Shown: positions 41,523-50,563, counted from the stretch's first letter. The stretch is 64,000 nucleotides of DNA from Gammaproteobacteria bacterium (GCA_023266115.1 JAHFRU010000004.1:1-64000), one strand, 5' to 3'. Notes: generated by a model not told the origin, from the sequence alone. A program made the numbers and translations.

Positions 41523-41978
41523 CTAGAAGGACAATGACTCCAATTCGGCCGGCAAGGGCTGGTCATCGCCGCTGCCCTGTTCAAACCATTCGTCACAACG
41601 CTCGTTCCAGCACGCCTCGTCCCACACTTCGAATTTGTTTCCCTGCCCGATCAGCACAATGGCCTTGTCGAGCTGGGCGAATTTGCGTAGCGGCGGAGGC
41701 AACAGGATGCGGCCCTGGCCGTCCAGCTCACATTCCGTGGCATGGCCGATCAGGAGCCGCTGAAGGCGGCGTGACTGCTTGTTCAACGTGGGAAGCTGTA
41801 CCAGTTTGCGCTCTATCTGCTCCCATTCCGGCAACGGATAGAGCAACAGGCAATGGTCGCGATCGATGGTGACGACAAGATGACCGCCGCATATCTCCCG
41901 CAACCGGTCACGGTACTTTGCAGGTATCGAAAGTCGGCCCTTCGCATCCAGGTTGAGCGCGTTGACACCGCGAAACAT
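41523..41978 (-). CDS. mraZ: Transcriptional regulator MraZ
   Basis: MraZ is an AbrB/SpoVT-fold DNA-binding protein that represses the dcw promoter. The 151-residue protein has two SpoVT-AbrB repeats: MFRGVNALNLDAKGRLSIPAKY at the start, and GHATECELDGQGRILLPPPL in the middle. The ATG is preceded at 5 nt by GGAGG. It is the first gene of the cluster, and its operator lies just upstream (42002-42027), giving autoregulation. Confidence 0.98.
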   Translation of the reverse strand: MFRGVNALNLDAKGRLSIPAKYRDRLREICGGHLVVTIDRDHCLLLYPLPEWEQIERKLVQLPTLNKQSRRLQRLLIGHATECELDGQGRILLPPPLRKFAQLDKAIVLIGQGNKFEVWDEACWNERCDEWFEQGSGDDQPLPAELESLSF

Positions 41979-42001
41979 CGAGCCTCCCCCGTTTGCCGAT
42001 A

Positions 42002-42027
42002 ACCCACATTAACCCACTTAAACCCAC
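42002..42027 (-). promoter_or_regulatory. MraZ operator, three direct repeats
   Basis: On the - strand GTGGGT occurs three times at exactly 10-bp spacing (42022-42027, 42012-42017, 42002-42007), matching the known TGGGN-N5-TGGGN-N5-TGGGN target of MraZ. The repeats lie between the predicted transcription start and the mraZ ribosome site. Confidence 0.92.
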
Positions 42028-42035
42028 AATGCTGC

Positions 42036-42063
42036 ACTATATACCCCACGCAACCACTGTCAA
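42036..42063 (-). promoter_or_regulatory. Main dcw promoter (Pmra)
   Basis: On the - strand TTGACA (42058-42063) and TATAGT (42036-42041) are 16 bp apart, a near-consensus sigma-70 promoter. Transcription would begin near 42029, just before the MraZ repeats. Gene overlaps downstream suggest it drives much of the cluster. Confidence 0.85.
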
Positions 42064-42257
42064 GTAAAAAGTCGGCATGAAAACACGGGTTTTCCCGGGT
42101 AAATTCATCACAAACGTCGCGCCCGAAGCCGCTCGTTTTCGGCAATCAGAACAAAATCAAAAAATTGATCTGGCTTGCTCAAGTAACAACTGAATAACAG
42201 CGGCATGGCAATCGAAGCGGAATTATTTTTCGACAGGAATACGATGCAAAAAATAAA

Positions 42258-42606
42258 AGTGGGAGTCGGCCTGTAAGCCGGGTTCTGTCGAGAACAGTCA
42301 TTCATCTGGGATGCGCGTTACCGCGCACCTCTAGCAACCTACCCGGAAGCAGTGCGGGCCACACTGTCGCTCCCTTATTTGGTCTTGCTCCAGGTGGGGT
42401 TTACCCTGCCACCGGTGTTGCCACCGGCGCGGTGCGCTCTTACCGCACCATTTCACCCTTACCAGCCTCTTGCGAGGCGTGGCGGTATATTTTCTGTGGC
42501 ACTTTCCGTCGGCTCGCGCCGCCCAGGCGTTACCTGGCACCTTGCCCTGCGGAGCCCGGACTTTCCTCCACGCCGATAACGACGCAGCGACTGCCCAGCC
42601 AACTCC
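42258..42606 (-). ncRNA. rnpB: RNase P RNA, bacterial type A
   Basis: This is the catalytic RNA of RNase P, which trims tRNA 5' ends. On the - strand the 5' end GGAGTTGGC (from 42606) pairs perfectly with GCCGACTCC at the 3' end (P1 helix). Conserved landmarks include GAGGAAAGTCCGGGCTCC, AGGGCAAGGTGCCAGGTAA and the 3' AACCCGGCTTACAGGCC block. The length of about 349 nt is slightly shorter than in E. coli. A T-rich tract follows the 3' end. It lies between rsmI and mraZ as in pseudomonads. Confidence 0.97.
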
Positions 42607-42612
42607 CGCGCT

Positions 42613-42642
42613 AGTTTACCCTTAATAGGTATTTAAATTCAA
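42613..42642 (-). promoter_or_regulatory. rnpB promoter
   Basis: On the - strand TTGAAT (42637-42642) and TAAACT (42613-42618) are 18 bp apart. The predicted start is 6-8 nt downstream, coinciding with the P1 5' strand of the RNA at 42606. Confidence 0.65.
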
Positions 42643-42672
42643 TATCTTGTGTGGAGCTTCCGGGACCTCGCG

Positions 42673-43533
42673 TCACTCGGCGCTGGCCGAGCCCTGCAAT
42701 TCAACCGCCAGATCGTACAAGTGGTTTCTGCTACGACCGGTCAGCTTGACAGCCAGCGCTACTGCCTGCTTCAGCGGCAACTCAGCGAGCAACACGGTCA
42801 GCGCACGCCGCGCCTCATCATCCACGACTGCGGTCGGCGCGCGCTGGCAGCCCTGCACCATCACGACAAACTCGCCTCTTTGCTGATTCGGGTCGGCCAC
42901 CATCCAGGCAAGCACGTCCCGAATACCGCCGCGGCGGATGGTTTCAAACACCTTGGTTAGTTCGCGCGCGATTACGATCACGCGCTCCTCGCCGACTGCC
43001 TCCCGCAGGTCACGTAACGCGCCCAAAATCCGGTGGGGTGTCTCGAAGAATACCAGCGTGCGGGATTCTTCCCGCAGCGCGTCGAGCCGCGCCCGCCGCG
43101 CCGCCTGTTTGGCCGGCAAGAAGCCTTCAAATACGAAACTGTCCGCCTGTAAGCCAGACGCCGACAGGGCGCTGACCAGACTGCTCGGGCCCGGTATCGG
43201 CACAACTGGAATACCCTGTTCGTGCGCCGCGGCGACGAGATGGTAACCGGGGTCGCTGAGCAACGGCGTGCCGGCGTCACTGACCAGCGCAACCGACTCG
43301 CCCTGCGCCATGCGCTGTATCAATTTTGCGCTGGCACGGCGCTCATTGTGCTCGTGCAACGCGGTGCACGGCGTCACGATACCGAAATGCTGCAGAAGCG
43401 TGCCGCTGTGCCGGGTGTCTTCGGCGGCAATAACGTTCACCGCCCGCAGCGTCGCCACTGCACGCGGTGACAGGTCACCAAGATTGCCGATCGGGGTCGC
43501 AACCACGTAAAGCGCGCCGTTATGATTTGACAC
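42673..43533 (-). CDS. rsmI: 16S rRNA (cytidine(1402)-2'-O)-methyltransferase
   Basis: RsmI methylates the ribose of C1402 in 16S rRNA, the same residue modified by RsmH. The 286-residue tetrapyrrole-methylase-fold protein has YVVATPIGNLGDLSPRAVA, AEDTRHSGTLL, SDAGTPLLSDPGYHLV and PGPSSLVSALSASGL. Length is normal. It is divergent from lpoA with about 100 bp between true starts, and rnpB follows it on the same strand. Confidence 0.97.
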   Translation of the reverse strand: MSNHNGALYVVATPIGNLGDLSPRAVATLRAVNVIAAEDTRHSGTLLQHFGIVTPCTALHEHNERRASAKLIQRMAQGESVALVSDAGTPLLSDPGYHLVAAAHEQGIPVVPIPGPSSLVSALSASGLQADSFVFEGFLPAKQAARRARLDALREESRTLVFFETPHRILGALRDLREAVGEERVIVIARELTKVFETIRRGGIRDVLAWMVADPNQQRGEFVVMVQGCQRAPTAVVDDEARRALTVLLAELPLKQAVALAVKLTGRSRNHLYDLAVELQGSASAE

Positions 43534-43631
43534 TGCCAGGCCCCATCAAGATACTGTCGTGCATGCAATCCACCCGTCTCCCCGTAACCGCCTGCCGGGC
43601 GAACGGCGCCGGCCAATCGCGGCGCGCACCA

Positions 43632-45494
43632 ATGAAACGAAAAGTTACCGGTTACCACATGCTGGCGATCGCGTGCTTGCTGTCGCTCGCCGGATGCGCG
43701 GCAATTCCGCCGCCAGCCGCACCCACACCGGTATCGCTGGAAACTCCGGATGATCTCCGACGCACCGCGGACGAGTATAGCAAACTCGCCGAAACGGCGA
43801 CCGGCGCCGAACGCGCGGAGCTACAGTTGCGCGCGGCGGAAACGCTGCTGCAGGGCGACGACCTCGCGCCGGCAAAACGTCTGCTTGAACCGATAGACCC
43901 GCGTGATCTGACGTCGCGGCAATTGATACGGCGGCAATTGCTGATCGCGCGCATCGCATTCGCACAGCGCGACACGCGGCAGGTGCTGCAGTCACTGGAG
44001 TTCGCGTTGACACCGGACATGACGCCGGCGACGCTCACCGAGATTCACCGATTGCGCGCCAATGCCTACGCGCTCGAAGGACACCTCGCCGAATCGCTAC
44101 AGGAACGCATCGCGCTCGAGCCGTTGCTGAGCGACTCGGACGAGGTACGCGTGACACGTGAATCGATCTGGCAGGGACTGATGATCCTGCCCGCCGACGT
44201 GATTGACGACATACGCAATCAGTTCACGCCGCCGCTGGTCGACGGCTGGTTCGAACTGGCGCATATTTCGCGCGTTTACCGGCAGCAACCAGACGAATTG
44301 GGCATGCGGATGCTCGCGTGGCGTCAGCAGTTTCCGGATCATCCCGCGACGACCGGTATCGTACCGTCGCTGCAGGCACTGCAAACGTCCGCCAGCGCGC
44401 GGCCGGTGCGTTTCGCGCTGTTGCTGCCGCTTACCGGCCAGTTCGGGCCTGCCGCCACGGCACTGCGCGACGGCTTCGTCAGCGCGTATTTCGAACGGGC
44501 GGACAAAACCTATCAGCCGTCGATCCAGGTGTACGATGTCGGCGGCGACAATCCCGACGTCCACGCGATTTATCAACAGGCGGTCAGCGACGGCGCCGAT
44601 TTTGTCGTTGGACCGCTGGCCAAGAATCACGTTACCGCGCTCGCCAGCCAGGCGGCACTACCGGTGCCGGTACTGGCATTGAATACCGTCGATCCCGGCA
44701 TAACACCGCCGGGAAATTTGTACCAGTTCAGCCTGGCACCTGAAGATGATGCGCGACAGGTCGCGGAGCGCGCCTGGCTCGATGGCCACAGCCAGCCGCT
44801 CGCCATTGTCCCGAGCGGTGAATGGGGCGAGCGTGTCCTCGCGGCATTCAAGGAGCGCTGGCGGCAGCTTGGCGGCACGGCGCCCTCGGCACAAGATTAC
44901 GATCCGCAAGCCAGCGATTATTCGACCATGCTGAAAAGCCTGTTCAATATTGATCAGAGCGAGGCACGCCACCGCACCTTGCGCCGCCAGACCGGCCTCG
45001 ACATCAAGTATGAACCGCGCCGCCGCCAGGACGTCGACTTCATCTTTCTTGCCGCGTTTCCTCGGCAGGGACGGCTGATCCAGCCGCAAATCAAGTTTCA
45101 CCGCGGTACCGGCCTGCCTGTCTACGCGACGTCACATATCTATACCGGCGCGCCCGACCAGGCGCTCGACCGGGATCTGGAAGACATAACGTTTTGCGAC
45201 TCCGCCTGGGTGCTGGCACAACCGCAGGCCGACCAGCCACTGCAACAGGCGGTATTGCGGCTGTGGCCGGAGGTAGCGCGCAGTTATCTGCGTTTCTATG
45301 CACTGGGTATCGACGCATTTAATATCCCGGGGAACCTGCAGCATCTGCGCGCGTATCCGTACGAACGTTACGACGGCGTCACCGGTAATCTGTTCATCGA
45401 CAGCGCCAACCAGTTCCACCGTCAGCTCGCCTGGGCCAGTTTTCACGGCGGCCGGCCGCGTCTGCTGGAGACCGGCCCGGTCATCCCGCCGTGA
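43632..45494 (+). CDS. lpoA: LpoA-type outer-membrane lipoprotein (PBP1A activator)
   Basis: LpoA activates the bifunctional peptidoglycan synthase PBP1A from the outer membrane. From ATG 43632 the product has 620 residues with a lipoprotein signal (KVTGYHMLAIACLLSLAGC, Cys as lipid site), a TPR-like N-terminal helical domain and a C-terminal periplasmic-binding-protein-like domain (ALLLPLTGQFGPAATALRDG, FVVGPLAKNHVTALA). Earlier in-frame ATG codons lack the signal at the N-terminus. Its stop overlaps the GTG start of yraN. Confidence 0.93.
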   Translation: MKRKVTGYHMLAIACLLSLAGCAAIPPPAAPTPVSLETPDDLRRTADEYSKLAETATGAERAELQLRAAETLLQGDDLAPAKRLLEPIDPRDLTSRQLIRRQLLIARIAFAQRDTRQVLQSLEFALTPDMTPATLTEIHRLRANAYALEGHLAESLQERIALEPLLSDSDEVRVTRESIWQGLMILPADVIDDIRNQFTPPLVDGWFELAHISRVYRQQPDELGMRMLAWRQQFPDHPATTGIVPSLQALQTSASARPVRFALLLPLTGQFGPAATALRDGFVSAYFERADKTYQPSIQVYDVGGDNPDVHAIYQQAVSDGADFVVGPLAKNHVTALASQAALPVPVLALNTVDPGITPPGNLYQFSLAPEDDARQVAERAWLDGHSQPLAIVPSGEWGERVLAAFKERWRQLGGTAPSAQDYDPQASDYSTMLKSLFNIDQSEARHRTLRRQTGLDIKYEPRRRQDVDFIFLAAFPRQGRLIQPQIKFHRGTGLPVYATSHIYTGAPDQALDRDLEDITFCDSAWVLAQPQADQPLQQAVLRLWPEVARSYLRFYALGIDAFNIPGNLQHLRAYPYERYDGVTGNLFIDSANQFHRQLAWASFHGGRPRLLETGPVIPP

Positions 45495-45868
45495 CACCGT
45501 CGGCCACAGACGCAGCGACCCGGGGCCGGCAGGCCGAAGAACTTGCGTGCCGGTATCTGGTCGAACAGGGATTGCAGATCAAACTGCGCAACTACCGGTG
45601 CGCGCGCGGCGAAATCGATCTGATCATGCATGACGGAGACACGGTGGTATTTATTGAGGTACGTTTCAGACGCTCAAACCGGTTCGGCAGCGGCGCGGAA
45701 ACCGTCGACCGGCGCAAGCAGTCGCGGCTGATTGCCACCGCCAGCCATTATCTGCAGTCCCAGGGCGGCGGCGGACCCGACGTCGCCGCGCGCTTCGATG
45801 TGGTCGCGCTGTCGCCGGGCGATGACCGGCAGACGATCGAATGGATACGTAACGCGTTTCAGGCATAA
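45491..45868 (+). CDS. yraN: YraN/UPF0102 family nuclease-like protein
   Basis: This is a 125-residue small protein of the UPF0102 family. It has a predicted endonuclease-like fold with RGRQAEELACRYLVEQGL, NYRCARGEIDLIM and VVFIEVRFR holding the acidic Glu-x-Asp...Glu pattern seen in Holliday-junction-resolvase relatives. Its function remains unproven. It starts with GTG 45491 overlapping the lpoA stop by 4 nt, indicating translational coupling, and is followed by dolP. Confidence 0.93.
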   Translation: MTPSATDAATRGRQAEELACRYLVEQGLQIKLRNYRCARGEIDLIMHDGDTVVFIEVRFRRSNRFGSGAETVDRRKQSRLIATASHYLQSQGGGGPDVAARFDVVALSPGDDRQTIEWIRNAFQA

Positions 45869-45923
45869 TAACGTAGATTTTCAAACACCCGGCGCGATGT
45901 CGCCGACCGGCAAGGAGAAAGAC

Positions 45924-46562
45924 GTGTACCAACGTGATGCAGCCCCCTATTCCGTAAAGATGGGCGATTCGTCCACGCCGCGGCGCGTTGTCCGGGCCGG
46001 CGGGGCCGCCGCCATGTGTCTACTGGCGCTATATATTCACGGCTGCGCCGGCGTCCTGGTGGCCGGCGCAGTGGGTGGCGCATCGATAGCAGCCGACCGC
46101 CGCGCCGCCTCCGTCATCGTCGACGATCAGGCGATCGAACTGAAAACGAGCAAGGCGGTTCACGCCAACGAAGAGCTGTCGGACAAGACCAATATTTCCA
46201 TTACCAGTTATAACGGCGTACTACTCCTGACCGGACAGGCGCCCACCGCGGAGCTGCGAGACGCCGTCGTGGTGGCGGTACGGCCCATCGAGAAGATCAA
46301 ACGCATTCATAATGAAATCGAGATCGCCGAACCGCTCCCGATGCGCGTGCGCGCCAATGACACGGTAGTCACGGGCCGGGTGAAAAGCGCGTTGCTGGCG
46401 GCCAAAGGCATCAATCCGCTACATGTCAAGGTCGTGACTAACGACGGAGCTGTTTATCTGATGGGGATAGTGACACAGGCCGAGGCGGGTTTTGCGACAG
46501 ACATCGTGCGCCGCGTTGAGGGCGTCCAGCGCGTCGTCCGGATCTTCGAGTATCAGGACTAG
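45924..46562 (+). CDS. dolP: Dual-BON-domain lipoprotein (DolP/YraP-like)
   Basis: From GTG 45924, preceded at 7 nt by AAGGAG, the product has 212 residues. An N-terminal hydrophobic segment ends with LYIHGC followed by AGVLVAGAVGGA, a slightly atypical lipobox with His at -2. Two BON domains follow (KTNISITSYNGVLLLTGQAP and LHVKVVTNDGAVYLMGIVT). DolP supports outer-membrane integrity and BAM function in enterics. In the related order yraN-diaA-dolP the diaA gene is usually present, but here it is missing. ATG 45897 is an alternative start without a clear ribosome site. Confidence 0.88.
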   Translation: MYQRDAAPYSVKMGDSSTPRRVVRAGGAAAMCLLALYIHGCAGVLVAGAVGGASIAADRRAASVIVDDQAIELKTSKAVHANEELSDKTNISITSYNGVLLLTGQAPTAELRDAVVVAVRPIEKIKRIHNEIEIAEPLPMRVRANDTVVTGRVKSALLAAKGINPLHVKVVTNDGAVYLMGIVTQAEAGFATDIVRRVEGVQRVVRIFEYQD

Positions 46563-46626
46563 CCCCGCCTTCGGGCTGTTCCCGTTATCGGGGCCCGGCC
46601 CCCGTCACCCAGACGTAATCGAGGTC

Positions 46627-48039
46627 ATGTTACCCACTGCCGCCCACCTGCTGCCGATAGCGGAAACCTTGCTCGGCATCGTCGGCGCGGAAAACCTGCT
46701 GACCGATCCTGCCGACTGTTGGCCGTACGGTTACGATAACAGCCGGCGCCATCGGCCACCGGATCTGGTTGCCTTCCCGACCACGCATGAACAGGTGTGC
46801 GATATCGCGCGCGCGTGCAACATTGCACGACTTCCGATCGTGCCGCGTGGTCGCGGCAGCGGCACCACCGGTGCGACGGTGCCCGTCACCGGCGGGCTGG
46901 TCCTGTCGTTCGAGCGCATGAATCGCATTCTGGCGATCGATACCGGCAATCGGTTAATGATCGTCGAGCCCGGCGTAACCAATCAGGAAGTGCAGGATGC
47001 TGCGGCGCAGCACGGTTTTTTCTGGCCGCCGGATCCGACCAGCGCTGCCTGGTGCACGATCGGTGGCAATCTCGCCTATAACTCGGCCGGGCCGCGCGCA
47101 GTCAAGTACGGTACGCCGCGTGAAAATGTGCTGGGCCTGCGCGTGGTGACCGGCGCCGGAGAGGAGCTGCGCACCGGCGTTCGCACCACCAAGGGCGTCG
47201 TCGGCTATGACCTGACGCGACTGATCATCGGCTCCGAAGGAACCCTGGCGATCATCACTGAAGCGACGCTGAAGCTGACGCCATTACCGCAAACAAAACG
47301 CACACTGCGCGCGATTTACCGCGATATTGATGCAGCGGCGCTGGCGATCACACGCATCATGGCGCAACCGGTGGTGCCGTACTCGCTGGAATTCATCGAT
47401 GGCAAGGCGATCGATATGATACGCGGCTACTCGACAACGCCGCTGCCGGCGCACGCCGGTGCACTGCTGATGATCGAGGTTGATGGCATGGAGGCCGCGA
47501 TGGACTCGGCGACAGAATGTATCCGCGCCGCCGCAACGGTCGCGGGATTGCTGGAATTCTCCCTGGCACGCACCGCCGAGGAAGTCACTGCGCTGTGGGC
47601 GACGCGCAAGGCGTTGTCACCCGCGCTCCGCAATATCGCACCGAAAAAGATCAATGAAGATGTCGTCGTTCCGGTCGCGGAGATCCCGCGACTCATTACC
47701 GGATTGAACGAACTGGCCGAACGCTTTGGCGTGACCATCGTCAACTTCGGCCACGCCGGTAACGGCAACATCCATGTCAATCTGCTGGTGAATCCGGACG
47801 ATCGCGATCAAATGGTGCGCGCCGAGCAATGTTTGTCGGCAGTGTTTGATCTGGTGTTGTCATTACACGGCACGCTGTCCGGCGAGCATGGCATCGGCCT
47901 GGAGAAACGTAATTTCATTGGCCGGGAACTCGAGCCCGCCGCGCTCGCATTGATGCAACGCATAAAGAACCAGTTTGACCCGAACGGCATCCTCAATCCG
48001 GGCAAACTGTTTCCTGACCCGACCACGGCGCAGCCTTGA
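46627..48039 (+). CDS. FAD-linked oxidase, GlcD/D-lactate dehydrogenase type
   Basis: This is a 470-residue flavoenzyme. The N-terminal FAD_binding_4 domain contains IVPRGRGSGTTGATVPVTGG and PPDPTSAAWCTIGGNLAYNS. The C-terminal FAD-oxidase domain has NFGHAGNGNIHVNLLV and GEHGIGLEKRNFI. Members oxidise 2-hydroxy acids such as D-lactate or glycolate. The exact substrate cannot be read, and no GlcE/GlcF partners are adjacent, which favours a single-subunit D-lactate-type enzyme. ATG 46627 follows a GAGG site. The gene is tail-to-tail with the macro-domain gene, one base apart. Confidence 0.88.
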   Translation: MLPTAAHLLPIAETLLGIVGAENLLTDPADCWPYGYDNSRRHRPPDLVAFPTTHEQVCDIARACNIARLPIVPRGRGSGTTGATVPVTGGLVLSFERMNRILAIDTGNRLMIVEPGVTNQEVQDAAAQHGFFWPPDPTSAAWCTIGGNLAYNSAGPRAVKYGTPRENVLGLRVVTGAGEELRTGVRTTKGVVGYDLTRLIIGSEGTLAIITEATLKLTPLPQTKRTLRAIYRDIDAAALAITRIMAQPVVPYSLEFIDGKAIDMIRGYSTTPLPAHAGALLMIEVDGMEAAMDSATECIRAAATVAGLLEFSLARTAEEVTALWATRKALSPALRNIAPKKINEDVVVPVAEIPRLITGLNELAERFGVTIVNFGHAGNGNIHVNLLVNPDDRDQMVRAEQCLSAVFDLVLSLHGTLSGEHGIGLEKRNFIGRELEPAALALMQRIKNQFDPNGILNPGKLFPDPTTAQP

Positions 48040-48040
48040 T

Positions 48041-48559
48041 TCAACCGGCGGTTGCGCGGCGAAACCGCGCGAGGGTTTGCCGGTACAAGCCCGCGTCTTC
48101 CTCGCTGAAGCAGCAGGCGACAATCTTGTCGAAATGGGATTCGAAATCGCGCATCGCGGTCAGCGCGATGGTTGCCGCCTCCGGCTTCGGGTACCCGTAT
48201 GCACCGGTACTGATGCAGGACAAGGCAATGGACTTGACCCGTTTCGCGAGCGCCTGCTCGAAGGCATTCAGATAACAGGCGGCCAGCAGCGCGGACTCGT
48301 TACTACCACCGCCCTGCCATATCGGTCCAACGGCATGTATAACCCAGCGAGCCGGCAGATCAAATCCTGGCGATATCTTCGCGTCACCGGTCCTGCAGCC
48401 GTTCAGCCGCTGGCAGTATTCCTGCAACTCCGGCCCCGCGGCGCGACGTATAGCGCCATCCACGCCACCGCCACCGCCACCACGCAAACCCGTATTGGCC
48501 GCGTTGACGATGGCGTCGACCTGCAATGTGGTGATATCCGTACAGACAATCGAGATCAC
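48041..48559 (-). CDS. Macro-domain ADP-ribose hydrolase (YmdB-like)
   Basis: This 172-residue single macro domain binds ADP-ribose and probably removes O-acetyl from O-acetyl-ADP-ribose or reverses mono-ADP-ribosylation. Motifs are VDAIVNAANTGLRGGGGG, GGVDGAIRRAAG and the phosphate loop CISTGAYGYP. It stands convergent with the GlcD-like gene and 17 bp ahead of the sspB stop on the - strand. A link to the NAD-related TIR cassette 47 kb away is conceivable but unsupported. Confidence 0.92.
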   Translation of the reverse strand: MISIVCTDITTLQVDAIVNAANTGLRGGGGGGVDGAIRRAAGPELQEYCQRLNGCRTGDAKISPGFDLPARWVIHAVGPIWQGGGSNESALLAACYLNAFEQALAKRVKSIALSCISTGAYGYPKPEAATIALTAMRDFESHFDKIVACCFSEEDAGLYRQTLARFRRATAG

Positions 48560-48576
48560 GGCAACCGCACGCCCGA

Positions 48577-48960
48577 TTACTTGACCACGGTGAGGTGTGG
48601 TTTTTCCACCTTGCCAGGCTCCGGACCGGACTTTTTCGGTTCATCCTGCTCGCTGAAGATCAGGCCCTGACCGTTTTCCTTGGCGTATATCGCCAGCACC
48701 GCGGTGGTCGGAAACGACACGTCCAGGGTACGGCCACCGAAGCGCGCACCGAATTTAATAACGTCGTTACCGAGCACAAGGTGACGCGCGGCGCCGGTAC
48801 TGACGTTGAAGATAATCTTGCCGGCGTCAACGTACTCCGGCGGCACACAGGCTTCGGGCGCGCCGGCATCGACCACCAGATACGGCGTCATGCCATTATC
48901 CAGGATCCATTCATGCAACGCGCGGATCAGATAGGGTCGCGTTGAGGTCATTTCAGTCAT
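48577..48960 (-). CDS. sspB: ClpXP specificity-enhancing factor SspB
   Basis: SspB binds ssrA-tagged proteins and delivers them to ClpXP. The 127-residue protein starts TSTRPYLIRALHEWILDN with the conserved TPYLVVDAGAP, GKIIFNVSTGAARHLVL and IKFGARFGGRTLDVSF region. A flexible, charged C-terminal tail ends in VEKPHLTVVK, the ClpX-binding motif. It is preceded by sspA on the same strand, 30 bp away, the usual operon. Confidence 0.97.
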   Translation of the reverse strand: MTEMTSTRPYLIRALHEWILDNGMTPYLVVDAGAPEACVPPEYVDAGKIIFNVSTGAARHLVLGNDVIKFGARFGGRTLDVSFPTTAVLAIYAKENGQGLIFSEQDEPKKSGPEPGKVEKPHLTVVK

Positions 48961-48990
48961 CGGTATCCACCTTGTCGCCAGGTTAGCGGA

Positions 48991-49617
48991 TCAGTCCCTC
49001 AAGTCCTTCTCTTCCCTGGTCAGGCTGGTGCGGAAGCCCGCACGATCAAACAGTCGTTCGCCATATTCTGTAACAGAACGCGCCTGCGGTGGCAACTCGA
49101 TTCCCCATGCGGGCAGACGCCATAACACGGCGGCCACCGCGCAATCGACCAGCGTGAAAGCATCGCTCATGAAGAACGGCTTCTGCTCAAAAACCGGCGC
49201 TATGACGGTGAGCGCATCGCGCAACATCTTGCGTGCTGCAACCAGCCGACTGCCGTCCGTGCTCTCGATGTCATCAAGCAGGCTGTACCAGTCACGATCG
49301 ATGCAATAAAGCATCAACCGCGAACGCGCCCGCGACACCGGATCGACCGGCATCAGCGGCGGATGCGGGTAACGCTCGTCAAGATATTCCATGATAATAC
49401 GCGAGTCGTACAACGCCAGATCACGATCCACCAGTGTCGGCACCGTGTTGTACGGGTTGAGATCGATCAGATCCTCCGGCAGGCAGCCGCGCGATACGGT
49501 AACCACGTTAACGCTGATGTTCTTTTCGGCGACCGCGATCCGGGTCCGATGACTGAGCGGACATTGCGCGTCAGAAAACAGCGTCATCACCGGTCTGCGG
49601 TTTGCTGCTAGCGCCAT
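48991..49617 (-). CDS. sspA: Stringent starvation protein A
   Basis: SspA is a GST-fold protein without GST activity that binds RNA polymerase and modulates stress and acid-response transcription. The 208-residue product has MTLFSDAQCPLSHRTRIAVA, NPYNTVPTLVDRDLALYDS and IIMEYLDERYPHPPLMPVDP. Either ATG 49617 or ATG 49587 may be the start; a GAGGAG lies upstream of the first. In pseudomonads the cytochrome bc1 genes precede sspA; here djlA does. Confidence 0.96.
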   Translation of the reverse strand: MALAANRRPVMTLFSDAQCPLSHRTRIAVAEKNISVNVVTVSRGCLPEDLIDLNPYNTVPTLVDRDLALYDSRIIMEYLDERYPHPPLMPVDPVSRARSRLMLYCIDRDWYSLLDDIESTDGSRLVAARKMLRDALTVIAPVFEQKPFFMSDAFTLVDCAVAAVLWRLPAWGIELPPQARSVTEYGERLFDRAGFRTSLTREEKDLRD

Positions 49618-49744
49618 TACGGGTAGGTCTCCTCGGTTCTGCGGAATGCGCGCACCATGCAGCGCTCACGGCGCCTGTGCTCCACTGGCGCAGTATAGCG
49701 TATTGCCGCGCCCGGGTGGGCGCCGCGTATCGGCGGAGAGCCCG

Positions 49745-50563
49745 TCAGAACCCGCGCTGCCGGCGAATCTGTTCGTAGGCAGTTTTGATTTCGTGCGTTT
49801 TATGTGAAGCGAGCTTCATCATCTCTTCAGGCAGGCCTTTCGCGACCAGCTTGTCAGGATGATGTTGATTCATCATACGGCGATAACTTCTCTTGATGTC
49901 GTCAATTTCTGCCTCGGGCGCCACGTTCAGCAACGCATAGGCATCGTTAAGTGACGTACGTGCCGGCGTGGTTCTTTTTCCCGCTTGACGTTGGTAGCCG
50001 CCCGAAAAATGCCGCTCCGCACGGATAATCTGCTCGAGGCGGGCAAAATCATGTTCGGTAACACCAAGCCGTCCGCAGATATGGATTAACAGATTGCGCT
50101 CGGCCGGATTCGGTTCCCCGTCGGCATAGGCCGCCGCCATCTGGATTTCGATAAACATCCAGATCAGCATGTAGTTGCGCCGGCACATGCGCCGGAACTG
50201 CTCAAGCACGTCATCGACGGCGAACCCGGGCTGCTTGCCCTCGTTGAACAGCTGGATCGCCAGTTCACGCATTTCCTGATTGAGCTCCATGCGCGCCATG
50301 ACTTTCTCGGCAAGCTCGATTTCACGCTCGGTGACACGGCCGTCGACCTTGGCCAGATAGCCCATCACGGAAAACGTCGTTGCAAAAAAAGCGCCCTGCT
50401 TGCGTTCACGGCGATTGCCGCCGAACAGCATGTGCGGCGAAAACCGCGGCTTGCCAGCGCGGTTATCGAGCTTATGCCCAAGCGCGACCCCGAGCACCCC
50501 GCCAATCGGACCGCCGAGCATCAACCCGAGCGCACCGCCAAACAGTTTTCCGCTCCAGCTCAT
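49745..50563 (-). CDS. djlA: Co-chaperone DjlA (TerB plus J domain)
   Basis: This 272-residue inner-membrane co-chaperone stimulates DnaK. It has a Gly-rich N-terminal membrane segment (FGGALGLMLGGPIGGVLGVALG), a TerB-like central domain with acidic metal-site helices (FFATTFSVMGYLAKVDGRVT, AAYADGEPNPAERNLL) and a C-terminal J domain with the HPD tripeptide in MMNQHHPDKLVAKG. Layout and length match DjlA. Confidence 0.94.
   Translation of the reverse strand: MSWSGKLFGGALGLMLGGPIGGVLGVALGHKLDNRAGKPRFSPHMLFGGNRRERKQGAFFATTFSVMGYLAKVDGRVTEREIELAEKVMARMELNQEMRELAIQLFNEGKQPGFAVDDVLEQFRRMCRRNYMLIWMFIEIQMAAAYADGEPNPAERNLLIHICGRLGVTEHDFARLEQIIRAERHFSGGYQRQAGKRTTPARTSLNDAYALLNVAPEAEIDDIKRSYRRMMNQHHPDKLVAKGLPEEMMKLASHKTHEIKTAYEQIRRQRGF

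Noticed and set aside
42331-42579. Short open frames inside 42258-42606 on both strands
   Set aside because: The region is the RNase P RNA gene, with P1 pairing and conserved blocks. The frames are incidental.
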